A stretch of DNA of 64,000 nt from Gimesia fumaroli. Lineage in GTDB: Bacteria > Planctomycetota > Planctomycetia > Planctomycetales > Planctomycetaceae. Every line of letters begins with the position of its first letter. Position 1 is the stretch's first letter. Below are positions 37,796 to 51,341 of the stretch, in pieces. Below the pieces are notes generated by a model, which saw only the letters and a list, made by a program, of their open reading frames with translations, was not told the DNA's origin and did not search any database. Location of the stretch: positions 5,617,164 through 5,681,163 of the forward strand of contig NZ_CP037452.1 in assembly GCF_007754425.1 (NCBI RefSeq), written 5' to 3'. A program made the translations under genes and the position numbers.

Positions 37796-38713
37796 TTACG
37801 CCTGCTGCATCAACCAGACCAGCAAGCCTTTCGCCAGATGTTTTCGATTTTCCGCCTGTTCAAAAACGATACTTTGTTTGCTGTCGAGAACATCATCAGT
37901 GATTTCGAGACCGCGTTTGGCGGGGAGACAGTGCATCAAACGACAATTTTTTCCAGCGGCGGCCATCAGACTGGAATTGATCTGATAAGCGGCAAAGATC
38001 TTCTTGCGTTTTTCGGTTTCTGCTTCCTGCCCCATGCTGGCCCAGACGTCGGTATAAAGGACGGTAGCACCGGCGACCGCTTTTTGAGGATCGGATACCA
38101 GCTCGATTTGAGCAGCGGGAATTTTCTGTTTGAGATCGTTCACAAACTCATCTGGTAATTCGAAGCCTTCCGGCGAGGAGACCACAAAGGGGACACCTAA
38201 TTTGGCACAACAGTTTGCCAGGGAATACGCGACGTTATTGCCGTCCCCGACATACGCCAGCTTCTGCTGTGATAGATCGCCGGCGATTTCCAGCATCGTA
38301 TACAGGTCGGTGAGCGCCTGGCAGGGATGGCTTAAATCGGAGAGGGCATTGATGACACTCGCCTGGGAATTTTGCGAGAACGTTTCAATCAACTCATGTG
38401 AGAAGGTTCGCATCGTGACGACATCAGAGAATCGACCGATGACGCGGGCGACATCTTCAATGGATTCGCGACCATCCAGGCCTGCTTCTTTACAGGTAAA
38501 GAAACTGGCGCCGCCTCCCAGCTCCCACATGGCGGATTCAAAACTGAGCCGCGTGCGGAGGGATGGTTTTTCAAACACCTGTGTCATTGTTCGTCCCTGA
38601 AGCAGCTGGGGGCGTTCGCCCGCATTTCGCTTGTCTTTCAGTTCCTGGACGAGGGCAAAAATTTCAAGGATCTCTGACGATTCCAAATCGTGTAACGTGA
38701 CTAAATGTCTCAT
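37796..38713 (-). CDS. argF: Ornithine carbamoyltransferase
   Basis: About 305 residues. Catalyses carbamoyl phosphate plus ornithine to citrulline in arginine synthesis, in the cytoplasm. The carbamoyl-phosphate loop is F-E-K-P-S-L-R-T-R (the family S-x-R-T-R), the D-L-S-H-P-C-Q-A-L motif follows, and the ornithine-binding M-H-C-L-P-A-K-R-G is near the C-terminus. W-A-S-M-G-Q-E matches the ornithine SMG loop, separating it from aspartate carbamoyltransferase. The ATG at 38713 gives the expected N-terminus; the TTG at 38725 is less likely. It follows argD in the same direction across about 114 bases. Confidence 0.97.
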   Translation of the reverse strand: MRHLVTLHDLESSEILEIFALVQELKDKRNAGERPQLLQGRTMTQVFEKPSLRTRLSFESAMWELGGGASFFTCKEAGLDGRESIEDVARVIGRFSDVVTMRTFSHELIETFSQNSQASVINALSDLSHPCQALTDLYTMLEIAGDLSQQKLAYVGDGNNVAYSLANCCAKLGVPFVVSSPEGFELPDEFVNDLKQKIPAAQIELVSDPQKAVAGATVLYTDVWASMGQEAETEKRKKIFAAYQINSSLMAAAGKNCRLMHCLPAKRGLEITDDVLDSKQSIVFEQAENRKHLAKGLLVWLMQQA

Positions 38714-38748
38714 TGGATATCTCAATCAACGACTTGTTAAAAACAGGA

Positions 38749-38787
38749 ATTCCTGTTCGCTTCTTAAATTAAGATTCGAACAGGAAT
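38749..38787. repeat. 11-bp perfect inverted repeat between argD and argF
   Basis: ATTCCTGTTCG (38749-38759) and CGAACAGGAAT (38777-38787) face each other across 17 bases, between the argD stop and the argF start. It lacks a T-run in the direction of the operon. It could be an RNA processing or regulatory hairpin; the role is unknown. Confidence 0.6.
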
Positions 38788-38827
38788 GTGTGAATGGATC
38801 AAATTGTTTTCTGAAATGACTTTTTTG

Positions 38828-40033
38828 TTATGCTTCTTCGGCCATTTCCCGCAGCACAGTTGCGATTAAATCGCAGCCTTCTTCGACTTGTTCGGCCGTG
38901 ACATTCAATGGTGGGAGCAGACGAACCACCGTATCATGCGTGGCATTGATCAGCAGCCCGCGGTCCATACATTTTCCGACGGCTGGGCCTGCGGGAATGT
39001 TCAAATCGACGCCGACCATCATTCCACGCACACGCACTTCTCGAATGATGGGTAACTCATTCTGGAGCTGTTCAAAAAACTGTTTAAACTGATCGGACAT
39101 CGTCTGGCAGTTTTCCAGCAGGTTTTGTTCTTCGATCATCTGTCCGGTAGCCAGTCCGGCTGCCATCGCCAGCGGATTTCCGCCAAAGGTGCTGGCATGC
39201 ATGCCCGGTCTTAAGCTGGGTGAAACTTCATCGGTGGCAATGATCGCTCCCGCGGCGACTCCGCCTGCGATGCCTTTGGCCATCGTCATGATATCGGGCT
39301 GCACGCCCCACTGCTGATAACCAAACCAGGTGCCGGTTCGTCCCATGCTGGTTTGCACTTCATCAAAAATCAGCAGACAGTTGGCTTCATCGGCGATCTT
39401 TCGCAAGCCGGCGAGGTATCCTTCATCGGGAATATTCACGCCGCCTTCTCCCTGAACCGGCTCGACCATAATCGCACAGGTTTCATCGTTGACCAGGCTG
39501 GCGATAGCTTCCAAATCGTTAAAAGGAGCATACCGAAACCCGGCAACCAACGGACCGAGTCCTTCATGGTATTTGGGTTGCGCGGTGGCAGTGACGGCGG
39601 CGAATGTTCGGCCGTGAAACCCGTTTTCGCAGGTAATAATTTTCGGACGTTTTCCATCAAAATGCAGACGTGCCAGCTTCAGCGCACCTTCGTTTGCTTC
39701 CGCTCCACTGTTACAGAAGAAGGCTTTGCCAAAACTTCGGGTACACAGGAATTCCGCAAACCGCCCCTGGGCTTCGGTGTACCAGGTGTTGGGAACGTGA
39801 ATCAATCGGGAAACCTGATCCTGAATGGCGGCAACAACCGGCTCAGGACTATAGCCGAGGATATTACAGCCCCACCCGGGAAACAGATCGAGGTAGCGTT
39901 TGCCTTCAGCATCCCAGACATAACTGCCTTCGCCGCGCACCAGACTGATCGGATAGCGACCGTAATTGGGAATGACGTATTTGTCGAATAAGGCAATCGT
40001 TTCCTGACTGCTGGCGTGTCCCGTTAGTTGCAC
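38828..40033 (-). CDS. argD: Acetylornithine aminotransferase
   Basis: A 401-residue class III PLP aminotransferase that converts N-acetylglutamate semialdehyde to N-acetylornithine. Features: [23 protein letters not shown] (PLP phosphate region), [16 protein letters not shown] (PLP-ring Asp) and the Schiff-base lysine in T-M-A-K-G-I-A-G-G. Length and sequence fit ArgD rather than other class III members, and the argF neighbour supports this. The start codon is GTG at 40033, with GAGG eight bases upstream. It lies 250 bases downstream of hemB in the same direction. Confidence 0.95.
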   Translation of the reverse strand: MQLTGHASSQETIALFDKYVIPNYGRYPISLVRGEGSYVWDAEGKRYLDLFPGWGCNILGYSPEPVVAAIQDQVSRLIHVPNTWYTEAQGRFAEFLCTRSFGKAFFCNSGAEANEGALKLARLHFDGKRPKIITCENGFHGRTFAAVTATAQPKYHEGLGPLVAGFRYAPFNDLEAIASLVNDETCAIMVEPVQGEGGVNIPDEGYLAGLRKIADEANCLLIFDEVQTSMGRTGTWFGYQQWGVQPDIMTMAKGIAGGVAAGAIIATDEVSPSLRPGMHASTFGGNPLAMAAGLATGQMIEEQNLLENCQTMSDQFKQFFEQLQNELPIIREVRVRGMMVGVDLNIPAGPAVGKCMDRGLLINATHDTVVRLLPPLNVTAEQVEEGCDLIATVLREMAEEA

Positions 40034-40284
40034 TGATGCACCTCGTTTAGTTTAAAAATTCCGTAAATATAGATTATCGGACTCTCGGAAAAGAATTGTG
40101 ACACTATTTCTCAAACTGAAGTTCGAAAAAACAGCAAACTTTTCCAAACTCGTGAAGACCACACTCGTTCAGGCATAGCGAGAGGAATGACATCTCTCCA
40201 AAAAGAAGCCGGAGATTATAGCAAAAATCTTGCTTTGGGGCATCAAACTCAGGGAAAGAATCCGATTCCTCACTAAATTTTCAT

Positions 40285-41277
<993 letters not shown>

Positions 41278-41558
41278 TTAAACCCTTGTTAATCAAAAAG
41301 GATCAGAATGCGTGAAAATATTAGCGTCAAAACCTTGATTATGGCCGAAACTGTCCTAATTATAAAGGAATATGCTCTTATTAAATCTGGTTGAGAGTTC
41401 AGATTAGACCATTGCAATAGCGCGACAACTTCAATACTGTATTATATGTAGGGGATGAACCCTCCCACCTTAAAAGAGCTGAGATAACAGGCCCCAAGGG
41501 GGTTTGTACTCCTTCATCAGTGCTACCACATTCTATAAATGAACAGTGAGGATCTTCG

Positions 41559-43795
<2,237 letters not shown>

Positions 43796-43796
<1 letters not shown>

Positions 43797-45592
43797 TGAA
43801 AAAGTTACTCATACGATTTGCTCTGCTCAACTCAATTGCATGTTGTGCAGTCATGCTGACAACAGGTTGCGAGTCCAAAGACTCGGCGACGAAACCTGCT
43901 CCTGGAACGGAAACCGAGTTAGGTGGCTCCGCTCCTTTGGGTGAGCCAGAAGCAGGCTCTACCACAGCAGAAGCAGGAGTGGATGTTCCCGACGCGGAAC
44001 CTGAAATGAAACCAGGCCCGGCTTTAGACCCTGACGGAAATCCGGTTGAAACCAAGCCGGCTCCTGCAAAAGCAGCAGCAGTTTTAGCTGCTGCTAAAAA
44101 AGGGACCATCACAGGTGACTGGGCGATGTGGGGCGGTTCCCCTTCTCGGAACATGGTCAATAAAACGACCGGTGTTTCTCTCAATTTCAAACCCGGCGAA
44201 GGGGATGAAAAAGGAGAGAACATCAACTGGGTCTCCAAACTGGGCTCACAAACTTACGGAAACCCGGTTGTCGCAAATGGCCAGGTTTACGTAGGAACCA
44301 ATAATGGTGGAAAGTACCGTCCGCAGTACGAAGATGACCTGGGCGTTGTACTCTGCTTTGATGAAAAGACAGGTGATTTCAAATGGCAGTTGTCACGTGA
44401 AAAACTTCCCCAGGGTCGTGTCAATGACTGGCCGGAACAGGGCATCTGTGCTGCTCCCTGTATCGAAGGAGATCGTGTATGGGTTGTCACAAATCGTTGT
44501 GAATTGATGTGTCTGGATGCAGACGGGTTTTATGACAACGAAAACGACGGCCCCTATAAAGATGAAAAAGACACCGACAAACAAGATGCAGATATCATCT
44601 GGTCGCTGGATATGATTGAAGACCTGGGTGTCTTCCCTCACAACCTCGCAACCAGTTCTCCCGTAGTTCACGGCGACTACGTTTACCTGCTCACCTCGAA
44701 CGGAGTTGATGAAGCACACCTGGAAGTCCCGGCACCTCGTGCTCCCTGCTTCCTGGCGGTCAACAAAAAAACCGGAGAACTGCTCTGGGAAGACAATACT
44801 CCCTTTGATCAGATTCTGCACGGTCAATGGTCTTCACCTGCGATTGGTGAAGTCAATGGAAAGACGCAAATCTACTTCCCCGGTGGAGACGGCTGGTTGT
44901 ATGCCTTCTCTCCTGAAGGGGACGGCGATGGGAATGCCAAGCTAATCTGGAAGTTCGACCTGAACCCCAAAGACTCAAAATGGGAACTGGGGGGACGTGG
45001 CACCCGTAATGCGATCATCAGTACGCCTGTCTTTAAAGACAACAGCGTTGTACTGGGTGTTGGCCAGGACCCTGAGCATGGCGAAGGCGTCGGTCATATC
45101 TACCGCATTGACGCTACGAAAACCGGTGATATCAGCCCTCAGATTTCCGATGGCAAAGATGGCTGGAAAGACAACCCGAACTCAGGCCAGATCTGGCACT
45201 ACGGCGGTGAAGACGTTGACGGCAAGCTGACCGGCAAAAAAGGTGAGCTGTTATTCCGTCGAACGATGTCTACCGTCGCGATTGACGACGGACTGGTTTA
45301 TGCTCCTGACCTCAGTGGATTCGTGCACTGTCTCGATTTCGAGACCGGGAAGCGTTATTGGGAATATGACATGTTCGCAGCCTGCTGGGGTTCTCCCATG
45401 GTTGTCGACGGAAAGGTCTTTATCGGAAACGAAGATGGAATGTTGATTATTCTCAAAGCCGGCAAGGAAAAGAAACTGCTGGACGAGAAGACATTCAATT
45501 CTTCGATTTACAGCACACCTACCTTCGCCAACGGCAAGATGTTCGTGTCTGACCGATCCCAGCTCTACTCGATCCAAGTTACTGAAGAGTAA
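43796..45592 (+). CDS. PQQ-like beta-propeller lipoprotein
   Basis: A 598-residue protein. The N-terminus is a lipoprotein signal peptide with the lipobox L-T-T-G-C, so the mature protein is lipid-anchored. An Ala/Pro/Glu-rich linker of about 75 residues precedes a beta-propeller domain starting [14 protein letters not shown], with blades ending in patterns like [12 protein letters not shown] and [12 protein letters not shown]. It overlaps the upstream propeller gene by one base, so both are probably made in equal amounts and may pair in the periplasm. No PQQ ligands or catalytic Asp can be assigned with confidence. Confidence 0.9.
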
Positions 45593-45620
45593 AGAGTTAC
45601 AGATCTCATAATCTAAAAAA

Positions 45621-45654
45621 CGGAAGTCTGAGTCAATCGGACTTCTGTTTTTTT
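45621..45654 (+). terminator. Intrinsic terminator of the PQQ-propeller operon
   Basis: CGGAAGTCTGA (45621-45631) pairs with TCGGACTTCTG (45637-45647) through two wobble pairs and is followed by seven T. It lies about 28 bases past the lipoprotein stop codon. Confidence 0.9.
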
Positions 45655-45803
45655 ACGCGCCACTGAGACCTGATTCAGCAGATCAGTTTTGACATAAATT
45701 CACTTTTTTGATACACCCCGATCTCACCCCTTCACTTAAATGCGTCTTTGTACTTTAGACGCGTTTTGGTGTAAATGGCCAACCAGTCTTACCAACTCAA
45801 TCA

Positions 45804-46667
45804 ATGCGTATTTCGTCTGCGATTGAAGTGAAATCGGATATCAGCCAATATATGTCAGCCGCGATAATTGTCATCCCCTGTTACAATGAAGAAAAACGAT
45901 TAGAGGTTCTGCAGTTTCGCAAGTATGCGATCAGACACCCGAACCATCAGTTTTTATTCGTGAATGATGGCAGCAGCGACCGGACCGCATTGATTCTGGA
46001 CGACCTGAAAACAGCGGTGCCTGATGCATTTGATGTGCTACACCTGCCCCAAAATCAAGGCAAAGCAGAAGCCGTTCGGCAGGGAATGCTGCAGGCAATG
46101 CATGCTGGTGTTGACTATGCCGGTTTCTGGGATGCAGATCTGGCGACTCCACTGGAGATGATTCCGGAATTTGCTGCACAGCTGGATCAGACTTCCCAGC
46201 TCTCAATGGTCATCGGAGCGCGAGTCAAACTTCTGGGCAGGCAGATTGAACGACAACAGCTAAGGCACTATCTGGGCCGTACGTTTGCGACTGCCGCCTC
46301 GATCGTTTTGAAACTTCCCATTTATGATTCTCAATGCGGGGCAAAACTGTTCCGCGTGACGCCGGAATGCGAGGCACTGTTTGCGACTCCGTTTCTGACA
46401 AACTGGATTTTCGATGTGGAACTTCTGGCGCGGGCCCGTCAGTTGGAAAAATTTTATCAATGCCCGGCTCTGGAAGAAACGGTTTATGAACTCCCGCTGA
46501 CTCGTTGGATGGATGTCGCTGGTTCAAAAGTCAAACCGCATGATTTTCTCAAAGCGTTTTTCGAACTATGTTCGATTTACTGGAACTATCTCAGGCCATC
46601 AATCAAAGTTCCTTTTGCTAATTTAGCTGCTCAACCAGTGAGAGAAGAAACGCGCAAAGCCGCTTAA
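45804..46667 (+). CDS. Family 2 glycosyltransferase, dolichyl-phosphate glucosyltransferase-like
   Basis: A 287-residue cytoplasmic-face glycosyltransferase. The GT-A nucleotide-sugar domain shows I-V-I-P-C-Y-N-E-E-K-R, F-V-N-D-G-S-S-D-R-T, and the D-A-D-L-A-T-P metal-binding motif. Q-C-G-A-K-L-F and W-I-F-D-V-E-L-L are typical of the dolichyl/polyprenyl-phosphate glucosyltransferase (ALG5) subgroup. No membrane helix is obvious. An in-frame ATG at 45852 (M-S-A-A-I-I-V-I-P) would also give a complete domain, and neither start has a strong ribosome site. The acceptor is unknown; a polyprenyl phosphate is likely from the subgroup. Confidence 0.9.
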   Translation: MRISSAIEVKSDISQYMSAAIIVIPCYNEEKRLEVLQFRKYAIRHPNHQFLFVNDGSSDRTALILDDLKTAVPDAFDVLHLPQNQGKAEAVRQGMLQAMHAGVDYAGFWDADLATPLEMIPEFAAQLDQTSQLSMVIGARVKLLGRQIERQQLRHYLGRTFATAASIVLKLPIYDSQCGAKLFRVTPECEALFATPFLTNWIFDVELLARARQLEKFYQCPALEETVYELPLTRWMDVAGSKVKPHDFLKAFFELCSIYWNYLRPSIKVPFANLAAQPVREETRKAA

Positions 46668-46692
46668 GAATACTTTTCTCTCACCTCAATAA

Positions 46693-47058
46693 TTACATGC
46701 GATACAGACTATACGCGACCATTGAGTTCAGTGCCGACAGAATAAAGGTGAGTGGTGCCACAACAGCAAACAGCCAGTTGCGTCGTGAGGCAAGATAGAT
46801 GAGCAGCCCTGCCAACACAATGGTAATCACAAGCATACCGGCGAGTGCCAGAACGTCTGGAATGTGATGAAAAAATATCGCTCGTGGCATTAGCCCCGGT
46901 AAGGCGGGCCACATTTTGATCCAGTTCCAGCGATAGCCGGTCCAACTCCCTTTGGATAATATTAACCAGGAATAGGGATAGTATATGCAAAACAACATGA
47001 CGGGGACGACCACTTTCAATGAGGGGCGCCTGGCTGATTGCTTCGTCTTGCTATTCAT
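46693..47058 (-). CDS. Small polytopic membrane protein
   Basis: About 121 residues with three predicted membrane segments (about residues 16-36, 64-86 and 90-112). No motif is recognised. The ATG at 47058 overlaps the last eight bases of the upstream zinc-ribbon gene, which supports this start and translational coupling. A longer frame to 47142 would overlap that gene deeply and is rejected. Confidence 0.7.
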   Translation of the reverse strand: MNSKTKQSARRPSLKVVVPVMLFCIYYPYSWLILSKGSWTGYRWNWIKMWPALPGLMPRAIFFHHIPDVLALAGMLVITIVLAGLLIYLASRRNWLFAVVAPLTFILSALNSMVAYSLYRM

Positions 47059-47455
47059 GATGGATATTGAACCAGCTGTTACAGTAATTGCATTTGACAT
47101 CTCCGTGAGGTGAAACATCAATATTATCTGACAGAGGTGCATTACATTTAGGGCAGGTATAAGAAACGGATTTTGCGCTCACTGATTCGGATCGTTCAAA
47201 ATTGGCTTTTGGTAGAACCCCCTTCGCCTTGATTGAACTATAGGCAGTAAAACTCCCGATGGCGATGAAAGGAATCGCGATAAACGACCCAAAAACCCGA
47301 AAAAACAAGGGAGGAGAGTGAAAGCTGCCGAAAGGTTGTAACCACAAAAATCCTAAGACAGTAACTCCGATACCGGCAAAGACACAACCAATGACTGCTC
47401 CGACAAACCTGGCGCCTGTTGTGATATTTTTCTGTAACTCTTCCTGCTCGTTCAT
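47051..47455 (-). CDS. Membrane protein with C-terminal zinc ribbon
   Basis: About 134 residues. Two membrane segments lie at about residues 14-38 and 50-70. The C-terminus has a zinc ribbon, Y-T-C-P-K-C-N-A-P-L and V-K-C-N-Y-C-N-S-W-F, placed on the cytoplasmic side if the N-terminus is inside. It is coupled to the small membrane gene that follows by an eight-base overlap. The start at 47455 (ATG) is used; a GTG directly precedes it. The function is unknown. Confidence 0.75.
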   Translation of the reverse strand: MNEQEELQKNITTGARFVGAVIGCVFAGIGVTVLGFLWLQPFGSFHSPPLFFRVFGSFIAIPFIAIGSFTAYSSIKAKGVLPKANFERSESVSAKSVSYTCPKCNAPLSDNIDVSPHGDVKCNYCNSWFNIHHE

Positions 47456-47502
47456 CACTTTTTCTTGTTCCAGATTCGAATGGCGAAATTTGTGCTGTGA
47501 AC

Positions 47503-49959
47503 TTAATCGACTTTAATGCCATCGATTTTCTTTTTGTAGGCAATATCCTGCAGTAACGCATAGCGGACAATATTCAGCGCCAGGTTAACTGCATCTTGAG
47601 GGATATAACCTGCACACGCAACCGAAGCCTGCTGCTCCAAAGCACAACTGATATCGTACTTACTATAGATCACAGCCAGATGCCCATCAATTTCAATTCC
47701 TTCCAGTAACGGCTCTACGACCAGAGTTTTCGCTTTAAGAGGCTGATTGATATCGTCCACTTCCATCTGGCGACGCCTGACCTTGCGAACGTCATAGCCG
47801 GTCTGCTCTGAAAACAATGGGTGGCTTACAGGAATGCGCTTCAATTGTTTTGTGGGAAACATCTCACTCATCAGTTGCCGGAAACTGCGATCGAAAGGTT
47901 CTGAGCCACAACACGCGTCAGCAAACAGGACGGCACCATTTTCCAGTGCCTGCTTTACAGTCGCGATTTCTGTTTTAGAGAAACTGAACTGACTCCGCCC
48001 ATGCATGTAAAGCAGTGGGTACTTCATCAGGTTGGGATCACTGGCGGGTAGTGTTGGTGTTTTGGTTGAAGCAATCATGCCCGCTTTTTGATTGAGTGCT
48101 TTTAACAGGTTTCGCAGGGCTCGAGGGGCAGCATCCCAGGTTCCAGTATGACGGAGCTTGGCGATCTGTAAAAAACCTCGTTCAATTTGATCCTGCGCCC
48201 CACCCTGATTTGCCAGTTCTTCCTGATCCAGTTTATTCGGCGGTTCACGCCCGGTAGCATAAGCGATGACATTCGTACCAATCCGAATGGCCCGTGTAAT
48301 CATCGAATTGGCCTGGGGCGAACGGTCCTTGGGGGGAAACTTCATCCACTTGTCCCATAAACAGGCCAAATCATCGGGACAGTATATAATTGACGTACGA
48401 CAACCAACATCAACGCCGTATAGCTCGACGCTTTCTGCATCAAGCAGATATTCACAGCGAAAGACTGGATGTTCTGCAGTCAGCCTTTTGAGCTGTGCTT
48501 CTCCCTGGGGATACATACTTTTTATCAACGTGCGAAAACCACGATCGAATCCGGCTCCATTGCAATTATCTACTGCAAAGAGGAAGCCCCCCTGCTCAAC
48601 ATATTGTTTTAAGATCGTGACCTGTTTTTCACCGAATTGCGGATTATCCAGGCCACTGATAAACAGCACGGGCGCCTGACGAAGAACCTGCACGCCGCCT
48701 CCCTCTATGGCGAGCTCCAGATTGACGGTCTGCCAGGTGAGTAACTTTGGCCAATCGGGGCGGCCCGATAAGGCATCAGTCAAATTGAGAATATCATTCT
48801 GGTGATGGTTCCAATTGGGAATGATTCCGGGTTTCAGATTCACCTGCTGGTTGGTTTTGTATTCCAGCTTATTGATCAAAACCGGAGCGAGACCTTTGGA
48901 TAGAAACAGCAAGACGAAACTGGTCCCTAAGACAGGATCCGATTCCAGTCCGGTGCCTCTCCAGGAGCCATCCCGTTGAGACTGCCTTTTCACCAGAAAT
49001 GCAGCCCCTTCCCGATACCAGTCGTGTTTGCCAAAGAATCGGGTCCCACTGAGCCGACCGGCCCGTTCAAGACCATACAGGTAGTAGAGTAACCAGGAAT
49101 TCACGCCGGGATTACTGCCCACCGAAAAATGGCTGGACATCCAACGGATGGCACGTTCGATGGACTCATCGGCCTCCTTTTGATCACAGCAGACGGGAGT
49201 CCCATCCGGATTGATTTCCAGCTCGTCTCCCAGCATGGAATTGACAATGACCATTGTTGCGATGCCGGCAACCGTCATACTGCCTCGGCTATTGCCGGCT
49301 CTCGATTGATAACCCCAGCCGCCATCGCCCCCTTGTTGGGAGCTCCAATATTGTTTGATTAATTTCCAGGTCTTCAGACTGACGGGAACACCTGCATGAA
49401 CGGCATCCCGAAGAGCCAGTACTGCATACTGACTGTTACTCCGGTCTGCAACTCCACCTCCGCCAATCGCCATTCCAGGACCATAACTCCAGCCCCCAGC
49501 GTCGAGTCCCGTTTTTACCTGACTCTTTTCCAGACGTTGGACCAATGAGGCGATCAGGGGTAAATCTCGTTTCCCGTCTTTAGCCGCTGCCAGAGCCATG
49601 ATCATCAGGCTGGTTTGATAGGTGCCTTTGGGCTTGGGAGCGCGCAATGATCTTAAATACTTCAAACCACGCTGGACTGGTTCGTCTTCTGCTGTCATGC
49701 CGCAGTTGATTAAGGCCATTAGTGCCAGACAACTCATGCCTTCTTGATACGTGTTACCGGGAACAGGCCATGAACCGTTTTGGTTCTGTTTTTTGACCAG
49801 AAAATCCCGTCCGCGTTCGATGGAATCAGAGACCGCTTTCGCTGAGAGTTCCTGAGCAGATACCGTCTCCGACGATTGCAATCCCCAGAAAATGCAAATG
49901 GCACCTGTAATGATCCAGCGCAACGCCCGATGCGCTTTCTGATGATGTGATCGATCCAT
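47503..49959 (-). CDS. Toroid-repeat protein with two DUF4159 domains
   Basis: About 818 residues. After a signal peptide (hydrophobic region near residues 18-36, then V-S-A-Q-E) the N-terminal 350 residues form an alpha-toroid of the prenyltransferase/squalene-cyclase type, with the repeated Q-N-G-S-W-P, G-G-W-G-Y and D-G-S-W-R motifs. The catalytic D-x-D-D of true cyclases is absent. Two tandem DUF4159 domains follow, each with a F-D-R-x-F-R-x-L motif and a H-P-[VL]-F motif. The ATG at 49959 has AGAGAG upstream. It is divergent from the moxR gene across about 340 bases; MoxR and DUF4159 are frequent neighbours in planctomycetes. Confidence 0.88.
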   Translation of the reverse strand: MDRSHHQKAHRALRWIITGAICIFWGLQSSETVSAQELSAKAVSDSIERGRDFLVKKQNQNGSWPVPGNTYQEGMSCLALMALINCGMTAEDEPVQRGLKYLRSLRAPKPKGTYQTSLMIMALAAAKDGKRDLPLIASLVQRLEKSQVKTGLDAGGWSYGPGMAIGGGGVADRSNSQYAVLALRDAVHAGVPVSLKTWKLIKQYWSSQQGGDGGWGYQSRAGNSRGSMTVAGIATMVIVNSMLGDELEINPDGTPVCCDQKEADESIERAIRWMSSHFSVGSNPGVNSWLLYYLYGLERAGRLSGTRFFGKHDWYREGAAFLVKRQSQRDGSWRGTGLESDPVLGTSFVLLFLSKGLAPVLINKLEYKTNQQVNLKPGIIPNWNHHQNDILNLTDALSGRPDWPKLLTWQTVNLELAIEGGGVQVLRQAPVLFISGLDNPQFGEKQVTILKQYVEQGGFLFAVDNCNGAGFDRGFRTLIKSMYPQGEAQLKRLTAEHPVFRCEYLLDAESVELYGVDVGCRTSIIYCPDDLACLWDKWMKFPPKDRSPQANSMITRAIRIGTNVIAYATGREPPNKLDQEELANQGGAQDQIERGFLQIAKLRHTGTWDAAPRALRNLLKALNQKAGMIASTKTPTLPASDPNLMKYPLLYMHGRSQFSFSKTEIATVKQALENGAVLFADACCGSEPFDRSFRQLMSEMFPTKQLKRIPVSHPLFSEQTGYDVRKVRRRQMEVDDINQPLKAKTLVVEPLLEGIEIDGHLAVIYSKYDISCALEQQASVACAGYIPQDAVNLALNIVRYALLQDIAYKKKIDGIKVD

Positions 49960-50300
49960 CGCATCTCTCTTTCTATCTCTTGACAAGACTTTTAGACAAA
50001 AGCTGACTCTATCATGATCCAGAACTGACATCACCCCCATTATTGTTCAACAAATATCCTGACTTACCAATATTATGCTGTTTTTTATGATCCCAGCCCT
50101 TTTTTGGCGGTTTTTCTAATTGTACCAGTTTTGCTTATGCAAGACAGGGTCTCTGTTTCTCTTGTCATTTAAGATGACTATAATTGGGTTCCCGGAAAGC
50201 ATATTTTCATATCAGCCAGAAGCGACTGCCGACGTTGGAAAAAGATTGGCGGAGTCAAATCAGACCAGCTTCATGATTTAATAAAGAGAATGGAAAAACA

Positions 50301-51317
50301 TTGGCTAACGAAAAACGCGACTTCGACGATTTCCTTGAAAAGTTAAAACGCCATCATGACGTTATGGTCGATGAACTACACAAAGTCATTATCGGGCAGG
50401 ATGATGTCATCGAACAGATTCTTGCAGCCATTTTCACCGGCGGCCATTGTCTGCTGGTTGGAGTCCCCGGACTGGCAAAGACCTTGCTGGTGAGTACCAT
50501 TGCCCGGATTCTTGACTGTGAGTTCAAACGAATTCAGTTTACTCCGGACCTGATGCCATCCGACATCACAGGAACGAATGTGCTTGAGGAAGAAGATTCC
50601 GGTAGACGTTCCTTCCGATTTGTGCAAGGCCCTGTCTTTACAAATATTCTGTTGGCCGATGAAATTAACCGAACTCCTCCTAAGACTCAGGCCGCTTTAT
50701 TGCAGTCGATGCAGGAACGTGAAGTGACGGTGGGGCAGACGACGTATGATTTACCCGATCCATTTTTTGTGATCGCCACACAGAACCCGATTGAGCAGGA
50801 AGGCACCTATCCTCTTCCCGAAGCGCAACTCGACCGTTTCATGTTCAACATCAAAGTGGAATATCCGAATCTGGAAGAGGAAGAAAAAATCCTGGCATCA
50901 ACAAGCATCAGTGAGAAACCGGAAATTCGGAAAGTACTCTCGGCAAAATCAATCATTTATCTGCAACGACAGATCAATATGATTGAAGTTGGCCCGATGA
51001 CGATTAACTACGTCACCCGGCTAGTGCGGGCTACGCGTCCGTCAGACGGATCTGCACCTGCGTTCATTAAACAGATGGTTGACTGGGGCGCCGGTCCCCG
51101 AGCCGGTCAATATCTGATTGCCGGCGGGAAAGCAATTGCGGCAATGTCAGGACGCGCCAGCGTCTCCTTGAGTGATATCCGTCGCGTGGCTGTCCCAGTG
51201 CTGCGCCACCGCATTTCTACAAATTTCCAGGCACAGGCAGAAGGAATGGTGACCGAAGACATCGTAGCGCGGCTGCTCGAAGAAATTCCTGAACCGAATA
51301 TTCCCAAATACGAGTGA
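50301..51317 (+). CDS. MoxR family AAA+ ATPase
   Basis: A 338-residue MoxR-type AAA+ ATPase, thought to act as a chaperone that inserts metals or activates partner proteins. Walker A is G-V-P-G-L-A-K-T (54-61), Walker B is I-L-L-A-D-E-I-N-R, and the E-G-T-Y-P-L-P-E-A-Q-L-D-R-F segment is the family sensor region. The start is TTG at 50301 with a GAGAATGG stretch upstream; there is no in-frame ATG nearby. Usually moxR is followed by DUF58 and VWA genes, but here it stands alone, with a kinase gene ending 24 bases downstream on the other strand. The divergent toroid/DUF4159 gene is the nearest candidate partner. Confidence 0.94.
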   Translation: MANEKRDFDDFLEKLKRHHDVMVDELHKVIIGQDDVIEQILAAIFTGGHCLLVGVPGLAKTLLVSTIARILDCEFKRIQFTPDLMPSDITGTNVLEEEDSGRRSFRFVQGPVFTNILLADEINRTPPKTQAALLQSMQEREVTVGQTTYDLPDPFFVIATQNPIEQEGTYPLPEAQLDRFMFNIKVEYPNLEEEEKILASTSISEKPEIRKVLSAKSIIYLQRQINMIEVGPMTINYVTRLVRATRPSDGSAPAFIKQMVDWGAGPRAGQYLIAGGKAIAAMSGRASVSLSDIRRVAVPVLRHRISTNFQAQAEGMVTEDIVARLLEEIPEPNIPKYE

Positions 51318-51341
51318 GCGCTACCAAAGAAACCTGGAGAT

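Noticed and set aside
41470-41520. CTGAGA stretch resembling part of a TPP riboswitch
   Set aside because: The second conserved half and the closing stem are absent, and the downstream gene is not a thiamine gene.
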